Source of the DNA: Patiria miniata
Lineage: Eukaryota; Echinodermata; Asteroidea; Valvatida; Asterinidae
NCBI RefSeq assembly: GCF_015706575.1
Contig: NW_024037076.1
Span: forward strand, 1,860,001 to 1,924,000
Direction: 5' to 3'
Length of the DNA: 64,000 bases
Each line of letters begins with the position of its first letter. Position 1 is the first letter of the stretch. Shown here in pieces: positions 9,015-19,949 of the stretch. A model generated the notes under the pieces. It ran no database searches. It had not been told where the DNA came from and saw only the letters and a list, made by a program, of their open reading frames with translations. Made by a program: the position numbers and the translations under genes.

Positions 9015-11589
9015 CCTGTTGCTCAATACACCTTGCCAATCTCGGCCAGTCCACAGCACCTGTTGCATCAAGGTGCTCGAGTGTTTTGAGCACCGGTGGC
9101 ATGACCCTGTCTTCACGGAGAACAGGGATAACCAGCCGATCACTGTCCAGTGCCATAAGCATACCCCTGACGTCATAATTGTTGGTTTCGAAGTCCCTGG
9201 TGAGTACAATAATGACACAGACACTATCCTTAATGTTGTCTGTGTAGTTATCGTTCCTGGGTTTGCCGAGTTCGAAGTCGCGATCTTTGATGCAGCCTTT
9301 AAAACCGCTTTCTTCCAGTTCTTCCAGCATGCGGTGTTGCACCCATTCAGAGGCACTACTGCTGTAGATGACGAAGAAGTCATACTTTCGTCTCAGATTA
9401 TTTTGCGGTCTTTTAAGAGCCTCGCGGACGTCCTTTTTGGAGACGACTTCAGTTGGTGGTTCCTCAGGAGACGGCCTCGTGGCTACGTGCTGCGTTTTTC
9501 CGGTTTTGAGGTTCACCGAGTATGTGATGTGGACCGTGTCGGGAGGAATATGATGCTCCTCATTCCCATCAAGGTCTACTTGAGACAGGGATTCAGACAC
9601 AGTCTTGGTATCTCTGTCAATTTTGTCAGGGATGGGACGTGCGGGTGCTGCTGATGCCCTTTGGGATTCCCTCAGATACTCTGCATTAACGTTGTCTCCG
9701 GTTTTGTCGGATAGTTGTTCCCTCTGTGCTCTTGATGTCGGTTGGTCGTAACTACTGCTGGCCTGCAAGCTGTGCTGTTGTCTTGTTACTGATGGAGGGA
9801 GGGATCCTTCTTCGACTGACACAGGTGGTGAGAGCTGCCGCTGAGCATGAGGATATCTCTGATACTGAATATCATGAGATCGTGAAGATGCGTCACCAAA
9901 ACTACACGCTGCATCCCCAACACTACTTGCTGCAGTAGGGCTCTGATTTTGTTGTTGCTCTGACGGTGGAGAGACGTTCCTGTCGTGAGATGAAATGACC
10001 TTAAGCTCCCTCTCGTAATCGTTATCTTTACAGTACTTGACGAATATTCCCCAGTGATCGCTTTTCTCAAGTGTTTTAAGCTGCCAGAGTGTCCAATTAG
10101 TTGAAAGGCAAACGCAAGCTACTTTGTGCAACCAGTACACCATGTCACTCAGCAAATGAAGGTCTTCCCTTAGGGCAGAATAGTTATCCGGTAAGATGTG
10201 TTCGTACTCTAGCACTAAAGCACCGACACTACCCCTGTAGTAGGAAGCCGCGATTTCACATTCGACTGATCGCTTGTATGAACCCAAGGCCGCCTGATGC
10301 TCGCCCATGGCACAGAGACACTTGCCTCTCAATTCATGGACTTTTGATCTTTTTGAACCATCTGCAGTTTCCACGGCTTGGGCGCAGTACATTAGAGCTT
10401 GCTGCATGACGTCTTTTCTTCCAGGTCTCAACCGCCCGTTACAAAGACTTGCCGTGTAATACAATACTTCTGCCATTGATTCTTTGTACCACGGGTAAGA
10501 ACCGTCTTTAATGGTCAACGAGAGGTCTTCTTTAGCCCGTGTCAGTAAGGTATCATCCAGACGTTCCGGTTCGGGATCGTGAGATTTTCGGTAGTCTTTG
10601 AGTTGCTGCTTGTATTGGGAGAGGTAAATTTTTGCTCTGGACCTGTGTGCGCTGAGATTGAATTCTGAGTCATCCAGCTCAATGGATTTGTGTATCAAAG
10701 ACAAAGCTTTGCTCTGGTTTGTCTTACTGAAGTGATTTGCCTGATTGTTAAGAACTTTTGGATTATTTGGGAAGAGAGACAGAGCTTTTTCAAAGCATTT
10801 GTTTGGTTGGTCTAGGAAGTCTCGATAAGTTTCAGGGATGGGCGGAAGCAGGTCTCTCTGTTGGGGGAACAAGTCTCCAAGATGCATCCAAGCACCGCTT
10901 TTCCGATCCTCATCATCGCTGACCTGAACGATTGTGATAAAATTCTTGACTGCATCTTGGTAAAACTGTTTAACTTCATCTTTTTTGGACTTGTCCCTCT
11001 TTATCTGTTCATAGATTGTTTTACAGGCTAACCCTGACTCGAACAACCAGTCTTCACGCTCGGATTGTGCGACGTCTTCTCCCGCCAGCTCAATCGCTTC
11101 CTGATACAGGTCAAAAGATTTCCGATACCTTTCGTTGGTCACCGACTCTTCAAAGATGTCGTTTGTGAAGGCGAATGCCTGTTCAGAAACACTTCGAGCA
11201 CGTAGCATTCTCAGTCGTCTTTTTCCTTCTTTTGTATCAGCCTGTCCGAGCAGCCTTGCAATCTTCTGCTCGCAATCTCGTGCCTCGGTGAACAGGTACA
11301 GTTTCTCGCAGATGTACTTGCGGTTTGCAAGAGCATTCAAATTATCAGGGTCATTGCCTGAAGAGAGGACTTTATCCAGGCACTGCAAAGCTTCTTCAAA
11401 CTGACCAAGCCGAAAGGCAAGCATCCCAAGAAGATTCCGGTTAGCATTATGCTCAGTACGGATTTCTGTGAATCGATTTAGATATCTTTCGATCTTTGAA
11501 AACAAACGTTCAGCCACCTTCGCATCGACGTGGCCTTTATTCAACGTCAAAGGAAGGCGAAAATGACCAAACTCATCCGTCGACGACAT
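9004..11589 (-). CDS. TPR-TIR protein, gene 2 (class A TIR)
   Basis: The intact frame of 861 residues starts at MSSTDEFGHF, directly downstream of a splice acceptor (TTTTACGCAG, exon from 11604). TPR-like repeats fill about residues 40-540. The linker spans about 530-730 and lacks some 18 residues present in gene 1 between the ELEVI-like and SSHD motifs. The TIR domain is about 736-861 with YDFFVIYSSS, KDRDFELGKP and the C-terminus EQQVKL. The linker motif QHSLQASSSYDQP matches class B gene 3 rather than class A genes 1 and 5, which is one sign of exchange between classes. The leader and intron are beta type. No glutamate is visible in the helix where TIR NADases have their catalytic residue (DVRGMLMAL here). 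Function is inferred as for gene 1. Confidence 0.9.
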   Translation of the reverse strand: MSSTDEFGHFRLPLTLNKGHVDAKVAERLFSKIERYLNRFTEIRTEHNANRNLLGMLAFRLGQFEEALQCLDKVLSSGNDPDNLNALANRKYICEKLYLFTEARDCEQKIARLLGQADTKEGKRRLRMLRARSVSEQAFAFTNDIFEESVTNERYRKSFDLYQEAIELAGEDVAQSEREDWLFESGLACKTIYEQIKRDKSKKDEVKQFYQDAVKNFITIVQVSDDEDRKSGAWMHLGDLFPQQRDLLPPIPETYRDFLDQPNKCFEKALSLFPNNPKVLNNQANHFSKTNQSKALSLIHKSIELDDSEFNLSAHRSRAKIYLSQYKQQLKDYRKSHDPEPERLDDTLLTRAKEDLSLTIKDGSYPWYKESMAEVLYYTASLCNGRLRPGRKDVMQQALMYCAQAVETADGSKRSKVHELRGKCLCAMGEHQAALGSYKRSVECEIAASYYRGSVGALVLEYEHILPDNYSALREDLHLLSDMVYWLHKVACVCLSTNWTLWQLKTLEKSDHWGIFVKYCKDNDYERELKVISSHDRNVSPPSEQQQNQSPTAASSVGDAACSFGDASSRSHDIQYQRYPHAQRQLSPPVSVEEGSLPPSVTRQQHSLQASSSYDQPTSRAQREQLSDKTGDNVNAEYLRESQRASAAPARPIPDKIDRDTKTVSESLSQVDLDGNEEHHIPPDTVHITYSVNLKTGKTQHVATRPSPEEPPTEVVSKKDVREALKRPQNNLRRKYDFFVIYSSSASEWVQHRMLEELEESGFKGCIKDRDFELGKPRNDNYTDNIKDSVCVIIVLTRDFETNNYDVRGMLMALDSDRLVIPVLREDRVMPPVLKTLEHLDATGAVDWPRLARCIEQQVKL

Positions 11590-11708
11590 AGTTGCGGTCA
11601 GACTCTGCGTAAAATAAAATAGGCATCTAGATTTGTTTCACAAGAAATGGCTGATGCGACAAGAACCAAGTCAACTGTTGCTTTTGCAACTCATGACAAA
11701 GTTTGGGA

Positions 11709-11860
11709 TTCACTTTCAGGAAAAGTTTAATCTTGAATGTGAATTGTGCTTAAAAACCAGACAGTCAAAGATCTACTTGTTTTGAAACAAGTAGATCTTT
11801 GAGTGTGTCTGATTGTTAAGCTCAATTCACGTTCAAGATTAAAACATTTCCCTGAAAGTC
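11709..11860. repeat. Fold-back element in the gene 2 intron
   Basis: The two arms of about 70-75 bp are inverted copies. The outer part reads CTTTCAGG...CCTGAAAG and the centre is perfect (CAAAGATCTACTTG against CAAGTAGATCTTTG). Copies at the same place in units 5 and 7 show it was present before those units split. Confidence 0.7.
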
Positions 11861-12758
11861 AATTTTCTTTGCGTTAGTTTATATACAAACACGTTAGTTT
11901 ATATATAAACACTGTAACTCGTTAATGGGGTTGTGTTCAAGTCAAATTCATTATGCAGGTATCTTTGTACCAAAAACAGCCTGAACTTTAGCAAGTTGAA
12001 ATTTGTGCAGCCGCTTGTAACTGAAATTTGACTTTCAGGAAAATTACAAACAATAATTCAGATTACATTGTCAACGCCTCGTGTTTAACTTAAAAACGAC
12101 TTGTGAACGCCTCTGTTGAGGAACCTAAATCGTTTTTTTACTTAGAAAGGCTTCGTAAACGGTACTGAAAAAAAAACCGACTATGTTTTCGTAGTTTGTA
12201 AAAGCTAAATAATTTGACATTCACATTTTAAACGCAGTACAAACATAAGCGTTTATAAGTTTAACACGTAGGTTTTAGGGTGCGCGTGTTGGTATATTTT
12301 GGCGTGCAAATAAACACTAAAATATTCTTAGAACTTTAAGCAAAAGGTAAAAGCATGAACTTCCGAATATTAATGAAAGGTAAATACTTGAATCCGTATA
12401 CAAACACGTTTTTTTTATCGTACTGTTTAGAGTTACTAGACAGAAGGTAGAAAATACTTTTTACTGTTGGATTAGGGGGTGCACCACTGATTTCTATATA
12501 AAGACTGGATAGCGGATAAAGAGCCGCACAATGAACGAATTTGACGCCATATTGGTGAGACCGGTGAGACCGGCTGGTGATCTACAAAGGACAAGTTGCC
12601 GTCTTTATAGACAGCATGATTTCTTTTGTAACATCGCAGTTCACTTAACTTATATTTTGACCACCACCACTGACCAAGGTTTATAATTTTTCTAACGTCG
12701 TGGTATACTTTTTTTAATGCCGCAGTTCACTTTTTGGGCGTTTTGGAAATAATAATCA

Positions 12759-13683
12759 TTATATAACCGACATACAGATCCTTGTCATTTGATTGGTGGA
12801 ACTCACATCACGTGGCATTCGTTATTGCTCCCATTCATGCCGCGGCTCAAAAAGTACTATCCGCCCATGGGGAATAGGAAATATTATAACACCTCACCCA
12901 CAGATTCTGTGTCTTGGTTGGCCGAGAGCGAGTCACATGTTACTTTCTAATTTTGCTATCTTTCTGTGCACAGCCAAAAGTACTATGCCCATAGCAACCA
13001 AAGTACTATACCATTAGCAACCAAAGTACTATTTCCACGGCGTGGTATTTGTGTGCATGATGCATGCTGGAGTGCGCATTGCGCGTGGCACGCAGCGCGT
13101 TTTGTTCCAAAGAGAGCGCGCCGCAGAGTTTGGTTCAAACATTTCGCGAAGGGGTAGTTTGGAAGAGAGAAATACATTTTCCACTAATTTTTAATTAAAA
13201 TTGAAGTTTATTTCAACTGTGTTCAGATGTAAATAAATTAAAAATATTAAAACCAAGCAGAATCTGTGGGTGAAGTGTTATAAAACAAATATTGAATGCT
13301 ATGTCTCGTGGTGAAGTAAAACTAGCCTCCCTCGGTGATCCATGGAGCATTCTATTTTCCCTCGGCTTCGCCTCGGGAAAATAGAATGTCCATGGATCAC
13401 CTTGGGAGGCTAGTTTTACTACACCACTCGAAGCATTCAATATTTGTATACTATTCAACAGTTAGGATCATGACGCGGTATTTGTGTGCAAATGAATGCT
13501 GGTGTGCGCGTTCAGCGTTGCGCGAAGCGCGTATTGTTCGAAGAGCCAGCACTACAGCGTTAGGTTCAAACATTTTCGTGATGGGGTGGTTTTGAAGAGA
13601 GAAATAGATTTTTCTTCAGTTTTGTATTGAAAAAAAAAGTTCAAATATATCAAATGACAAGGATCTATATGTCAGTTATATAA
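12759..13683. mobile_element. Non-autonomous DNA transposon, TTATATAAC family (unit 2)
   Basis: Terminal inverted repeats of about 34 bp: TTATATAACCGACATACAGA at the left and the inverse of TTATATAACTGACATATAGA at the right. No coding capacity is visible. It contains a nested fold-back at 13285-13447. Confidence 0.65.
13285..13447. mobile_element. Palindromic element, ACAAATATTGA family (unit 2, first)
   Basis: A near-perfect inverted repeat over about 160 bp. The ends read ACAAATATTGAATGC and its inverse. The turn is CCCTCGGCTTCGCCTCGGG. It has no coding capacity. Confidence 0.7.
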
Positions 13684-13684
13684 A

Positions 13685-13847
13685 ACAAATATTGAGTGGC
13701 TTTAAATTGTGAAATGGGAGGAATATTATCGCTTGGTAAAATCTGGACTTTTCCAGTTCACTCGGCTTCGCCCCGTGAAATGGAAAAGTCCAGATTTTAC
13801 CTCGCGATAATATTCCTCCCATTCCACGCTGAGCCACTCAATATTTG
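13685..13847. mobile_element. Palindromic element, ACAAATATTGA family (unit 2, second)
   Basis: Ends ACAAATATTGAGTGGC and its inverse, with long complementary arms around AAATCTGGACTTTTCC and a short turn of TCGGCTTCGCC type. It abuts the right end of the TTATATAAC element, an arrangement repeated in units 5 and 7. Confidence 0.7.
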
Positions 13848-14682
13848 TATACCATATTCACAGGGAGATCAATGGGTACGGTCTTGCTGCGCCATGTTGT
13901 TTTCCATCACGCGCCCATGGAGTCGAGGCTGTAATACATAGAGATCAGTAGGGTGCACGGACGAATGGTTATCAACAATAGAGTCTCTTTTGTGTACGTA
14001 CGAACTGACGCGCACACACACACACGTTTGCACGTAGAATAAGTCCAAATCATCAAGGTGATGTATACAGTGGTTAATTTGATCCCCAAATTTAGCAAAA
14101 ATTACGAGGACAGTTGTCACCAGTCGCAGAATGCAAAAAAAAAACCACTTTGATGACAGTGGTAAAGCCCCACACTGTCCTGTAGACGAAATAACAGTTG
14201 CATAAAACATAGACACATATTTCAGCTGGTAAAGTCATACCAAAATTCAATATACACGGCTTTTTTTGTAAATTGACATTTTGAATAAAAAAACAACTTT
14301 GGAATATAGCCGCCATTGCTTGTTGTTCTACATATATTTTTTCAAAGGGTAAATCTGCTATGGCTCTACATCCAGATATCTTCCGACATACTATTACTGT
14401 GTGCTAACTGCTATACTTGTCTCATCAAAGGCAAAATTCACCAAAATATTTCCCTATCTGCCCCACTAACACAGCTTCGAAACACCATAAAAATAAGTTC
14501 ATGAGAGATAAACATATTCTTCGCTGAAGACTGGACCGTACGTATGATAGTACCCAGTTGTAACGTATTTTATTTTGTGTAAAGAAAGACTCAAAGTTCT
14601 TATGTTTACAACATGAATAATGGCTATTGACTAGCGGGATATATTATAGCGTTTGAATTACGAATATCTAAAGAGTACTTAC

Positions 14683-14820
14683 AGTTTTGTGAGGAAATGT
14701 GTCGGATAAATTCTCTCCCGTCTGCCTGTGTGCAAAATCTTCAGTATAGTGGCTGGCGTACGTGCTTGGTTCAATTGTTACCCAACCGTCGTTTCCGTAT
14801 TTGCTCCTGAATCACGAGAG
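14683..14820 (-). other. Beta leader exon of gene 2 (5' UTR)
   Basis: It ends at the donor ACTGTAAGTAC. Internally it shares the CGGGAGAGA and TACGCCAGCCACTA blocks with beta leaders of units 5-7. The 5' end is estimated from the CTCTCGTGAT block at about 14813-14822. Confidence 0.5.
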
Positions 14821-15990
14821 GACGCACTTTCTACATGATTATACCCGAATGCTATTGAAAATTGCTATTCTCCACCAAATACGCGTTCAAAGAAAATGCC
14901 TCAAAATCGGAGAGAAAAGCGTCGCCTGGCGGCTCTCAGAAGCAAGGTGGCAATGTGTTTCTAACTGGAAATTGAAGATTACGACCTTTAGGAAAACTTT
15001 CTTTTCAAGTTTACCAGAGACAGCCGTATTTTTTTTTATAGTCCCCTCCCAAAGCACCCCTAAAATGGTTGTCAATATCTGGGCCGGTGTCTAAATGTAA
15101 CACCCCCCCCCCCGCTTCTATGCGAAATAGGCCCACGAGATGTTGTTTTTTTTGTGAACGAAATTCCTTGAGGTGGAAGCCACAAGTAACACATGCTTGA
15201 TATCCAGACTAATGCTACAATGTAGTCCCAAGTAACAATAGGCCGCAAGGACCTCTGTACAAAAGTACCTTTGGGATCACAAAATGTTAATGAGAACGCA
15301 TGCAGAAATGTACAGGTTTTCAGAGGTCTGTACCCTTTATTATTAACATAATTATTGTCGCTTTTTTACCAGTAAGCCCCTAGTCTTCCAGAAATGGCAG
15401 GCGATATACGAACATTCCACGCTTACATACAACGCGCTCTATCAAGTTTTTTTCTAGCTTTTCGTTCACGTACACAAATTATGATATTGTAAAAAAGACA
15501 AGTTTCCGCCATGATTACATCTCCAAACGTCGCAAAAAGTGAACTGTGGCGTTTGAAAAATTGAACCACGAAGTTAGAAAAACTGTACGTGAACCACTGC
15601 GGGCAAAAGATGAACCAGGTGAACTACGATATTACAAAAGTGAATCACAACGCTTAAGAACAGAGACGGCAAAATGTCCTTTATAGAACACCGACCGGTC
15701 TCCCCAATATGTCATCAAATGGCTTCCTTCCGCCGTTACGCTATCTAGTCAGTATATGAAAACCAGTGATACTGACACATGGGCTGTAAAAACATGTTTC
15801 GCTAGACTGATTTTAATAGCACTATTCCCTAACTCTTAGTAACCGGTTAATTTTTTTCCGCAAAATGTTTTGCAAGAATTGCAACGTAATGATTGTGGTC
15901 ATCCTACTGCCGTGGCCAATGAAATGACGTTTCGTTTGCATGCGGCAGTTACACCTCATTCACACGAGTAGAACATTTTGTTTATCAGAC
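14815..15990 (-). promoter_or_regulatory. Upstream region of gene 2
   Basis: GGTATAATC occurs at 14837-14845 and CCAAT (GGCCAATGAA) at 15914-15923. Between them is AT-rich sequence homologous to 45600-46290 of unit 6, with no gene. Confidence 0.3.
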
Positions 15991-17352
15991 GACGCCATTA
16001 AGTTTATTGAACAGCTTATTACGAAATGTTCGTGGAATTGATATAGGCTTAATGCTTTTTGAGTATTACAAGTTCTAAACATAATGCAAGTTTATTGATA
16101 CAAAATCATCATTGTTGCCCGAATCCCTTATTATAAGAAACATAGATAGTTTGAAAGATTGAACTTTGATTAGATTGAATTAATGGGCGATGCACAGCAC
16201 ACTACATCTATCAGGATCCTGTGTTATAATGGATCTGCTAAGCAAATATACTATTTCTAAGCAGCTGGTGCAAGAATGTGCTAAGTGTAAACAACTAGGG
16301 GCCATTTACAAGCGATATAATAGTGACAATTTGGTTTAAGAGTATCTGCTTACAAAATATTTACACACGTGGTAATTATCGCTTTATTTACTACATCTTT
16401 CAGTGAACGAAACCTTTATCTGAGCTATTGTGTACAATTTAAATCAGTGATTTTGTCAAATATCACATTGTTTTGCTTTTACATTCTACTTTTTTTTTTA
16501 ACAAACATGGATGGCTCACTAGAAAAGTGTTATATGACTAAAATATAACTAAAACTAATTTCATTATTAAAAGCTTTTAGCGAATTATTCAATGGGTAGT
16601 GAAATTCGGCAGCAGTTTCTCACATTATGACAACAAACTTCGAAATTGGCCATAACGTCTGTACTCGATTAATGTGGATTGTCGTGTACATTTCTATAAA
16701 TTTCTGTTTTGGCAGTAACTAAATTTATATGAAGTCAGTATTATAGTGTCGTGTAAGTATTATAGTTCCGTGTACGGGCAATATTAAAACAGTACTACGA
16801 ATACTTTAGGTGTGAACCTAAAGTTTTCCAATGTCATTACCATAATTATTTCAAACCAATGAAATGTTGAATATCTGCCATTGAATTGGTAGTGTGCCAC
16901 ATCCTCAATTCCATCGCTGAGAAAAGGTCACGTAGTAGTTTTAATAGTTAAACAACTTTTTTTGATTACTCATCATTAAGAAGACATATCTACTATAAAC
17001 ATTCAAAACAGATATTTTTGCTACATCAAACGATTTACATAATTTTCTTCCGTCTCACTTGCTTTTCCTCTTGGTATCAATCACGATTTGAATGGTATGT
17101 TACTGTACTTTAAAAGTTTTCGAAAAACGTCTAGTATTGATATTATTCCTTGAAAAGGGATTCCTACCTACACTACATTACCCCTTATATAGAAATACTA
17201 GCAAATTTGACGGAAATCATCATCAACTAAGCATGCGCCTTTATATTTTTACTTACTCCCGTCCCTCCTTTCAAAGCTATAGTAATGGTTGGGTCGGAAA
17301 CAAGCCACACTTCTTTCACTATTTGGCAACGCACTTTTTCAGAATGTTATAT
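15991..17352. other. 3' flank of gene 3, non-coding
   Basis: A diverged class B flank, recognisable by the start block (CCATTAAGTTTATTGAACAG) and by the segment before the stop. There is no 0.5-kb insertion and no supported gene. Confidence 0.5.
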
Positions 17353-19934
17353 TCAGGCTTCAGGCTTAATCTGCTGTTCAATACTCCTCTCCAGCCTCGT
17401 CCAGTTAACAACGCCTGTAGCATCGAGATGTGTGTACGGCGTTAGAAGAACTGGAATATCCCTTGCCTCTTTTAGAACAGGAATCACCAACCCGCCATGC
17501 TGCACTGCCACTAACATCGCGTGGCTGCACAGATTATCCATCTCAAGATCCTTTGTGACTACAACAATAGTGCAAGCACTCTTGTTGATGCTCTCTGAGT
17601 AGCTGAGCAGTGTTGGCTCCCCGACACGAAAGTCACGGTCTTTGACGCATCCTCTCAAACCGCCTGAACCTTCTAGTTCTTCCAACATGCTGTGCTCTAC
17701 CCATTCTAATGCGCTGCTAGTGTAAATGACGAAGAAGTCGTATTCGCACTGGCGATTGAAGGGTTTTTCGGGCCCGGGTTTGATGTGCTTGCTGGGAGCA
17801 TTCTCGGCGGAGCTTTCGCTGGAAGATGATGGAATGATTGAATGGTCTTCAATTTTGCCTGTCTTCACGTTGTACTTGTACGTTATTTGGACTGTGTCTG
17901 ATGCAGCAGCGTTTTCATCAAGGTGTACCTCTGACAGGGATCTCATCACATACTCCACATCAATTTTGTCTCCCTTTTCGTGAGATCGTTGTTCTCTTTC
18001 TGTTGCTGATGACGGCTGGTCGTAACTACTGCTGGCCTGCAAGCTGTGCTGTCGTCTTGTTACTGATGGAGGGAGGGATCCTTTTTTGACTGACACAGGA
18101 AGTGAGAGCTGCCGCTGAGCTTGAGGATGTCCTTGATAATGATTATCATGAGATCGTAAAGATACGTCACCAGCACTACTCGTTGCGTCACCAACACTAC
18201 TTGCTGCAGTAGGGCTCTGGTCTTGTCCTAGCTCTGACGTTGGAGGGACGTACCTGTCGTGGGATGAAGGAAGCAGATGCTGTAACCCAGAATGACCTCT
18301 CCTGTCAATGGCTGCTGACTCTATGACCTCAAGTTCCCTCTTGTAACCGTTATCTTTACAGTACTTGACGAAGATGCTCCAGTGATCGCACATCTGCTTG
18401 AGATCGTCCAGGTGCCAAGTACCCAACCAGTTGACAGGCAAACACAAGCTACCTTGTGTAGCCAGTACTCCATATCACGCAGCAAAGGAAGGTCTTCCCT
18501 TAAAGCAGAATGGTTATCCGGTAATATATGTTTGTACTCCAACACCAGCTCAATGATACTACCCGTAGGGTAGGAATTAATGATTTCACATTCAAATGCT
18601 CGCTTATGTGAACTTAAGGCCGCTTGATGCTCGCCCATGGCACAGAGACACTTGCCTCTTAATTTATGGACGTCTGGTCTTTTCGAACCATCTGCAATTT
18701 CCACGGTTTTGGCGCAGTATGTTAGAGCTTGCTGCAGATGACCTTCGCTTCCAGGTCTCAACCGCCCATTACAAAGAGTTGCCATGTAATACAATGCTTC
18801 TGCCATTGATTCTGTGTACCAGGGTTTAGAAACGTCTTGGATGGCAAACGAGAGGTCTTCTTTAGCTCGTGTCAGTAAGGTATCATCCGGTCGTCGCGCT
18901 GAGAGATAATACGATTTCCGGTAGTCTTTGAGTTGCTTCTTGTATTGGGAGAGGTAAATATTTGCTCTGGCATGGCGCGCCTTGGGATTGCACTCTGAGT
19001 CAACCAGCTCAATTGCTCTGTCAAGCAAAGACAGAGCTTTGGTCTGGTCTGTCTTAATGAAGTGCTTTGCCCATCTGGTGAGAACTTTTGGATAATTTTG
19101 GGAAAGAGACAAAACTTTTTCAAAGCATTTTTCCGGTTCGTCTACGTATTCTTGGTAAGTTTCAGGGATGGGGGGAAGCAGATCTCTCGTTGAAAAGCAG
19201 ATCTCTCGTTGGTTGAAAAGGTCTCCGAGACGTTTCCAAGCTTTGATTTTCCGATCCCCATCCTCGTTGAACTGAATGATTGTGATAAAATTGTTGACTG
19301 CACCTTGGTAAAACTTTTTGACTTCATCTTTTTTGGACTTGTCCCACTTTATCCTTCCGTAGATTGATTGACAAGCCACCCCGGACTCGAAGATCCAGGC
19401 TTCACGCTCTGATTGTGCGACGTCCTCCCCCGCCAGCTCGATCGCTACCTGATACGAATCAAATGCTTTCCGATACCTGTCGGTGGCCATACATCCATAG
19501 ATTTCGTTTGTTAAGGCGAATGCCTGTTCATATATACTTCGGGCCTGTAGCTTTCTCAGTTGCCTCCTTCCTTCTTCTGTATCATCCTGTTCAAGCAGTC
19601 TTGCAATCTTCTGCTCGCAATCTCTGGCCTCGGTGAGTCTGTATAGTTTCTCGCAGATGTACTTGCGGTTTGCAAGAGCATTCAAATTATCAGGGTCTTC
19701 GTCAGGAGAAAGGACTTCATCTAGGTAACGCAAAGCTTCTTCAAACTGATTAAGCCGAAAGGAAAGCATCCCAAGAAGATTCCAGAAGGCATAATGCCAA
19801 GGTTGGCTTTCTGTGAAACGACCGAGCTTTCTGTTTGTTTTCGTAAACAAACGTTCAGCCGCCTTCATATCAACGTTGCCTTTATTCAGCGTCAACGCAA
19901 GGCGAAAGTGACCAAACTCATCTGCCGACGACAT
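17353..19934 (-). pseudogene. TPR-TIR gene 3, class B, one-base frameshift
   Basis: This is homologous along its full length to the neighbouring genes, but the frame breaks once. The N-terminal part reads from MSSADEFGHF at 19934 to the region near 18418. The rest (linker and TIR) continues in another frame to the stop at 17353. Compared with genes 1 and 6, one base is missing within GCCAAGTACCC (plus strand, about 18413-18423), at the motif before KQM.DHW. Corrected length would be about 860 residues. The TIR is class B but the most divergent: box 2 reads KDRDFRVGEPTLLSYSESI and the protein ends QQIKPEA. A 17-bp direct repeat at 19176 and 19195 adds a net 18 bp in frame (ICFSTRDLLPP). It could be a true pseudogene, a polymorphic allele or an assembly error. 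The leader is gamma type. Confidence 0.8.
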
Positions 19935-19949
19935 GGTTGCGTTCAGACT

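Larger units (their letters stand above)
11605..14682 (-). other. Beta-type 5' UTR intron of gene 2
   Basis: Donor GTAAGTAC (adjacent to 14683) and acceptor TTTTACGCAG (adjacent to 11604). The intron carries a 150-bp fold-back, a 0.92-kb element with terminal inverted repeats and two palindromic elements, listed separately. No gene is seen. A short CA run lies near 14012. Confidence 0.55.
6888..15990 (-). repeat. Tandem unit 2
   Basis: This unit holds a class A 3' flank nearly identical to unit 1, gene 2, a long beta intron carrying several inserted elements, one beta leader exon and about 1.2 kb of upstream sequence ending in the conserved GGCCAATGAA block. Confidence 0.75.

Noticed and set aside
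9019-9654. Long plus-strand frame of 211 codons antisense to the TIR and linker of gene 2
   Set aside because: Shadow of the real gene; the same frame is broken in other units while the minus-strand protein is kept.
13990-14030. CA-rich microsatellite near 14010
   Set aside because: Only a short run, shorter still in the unit 6 and 7 copies; no particular meaning.
15100-15115. Run of C residues near 15105
   Set aside because: Simple homopolymer, possibly of uncertain length; the corresponding run in unit 6 is interrupted.
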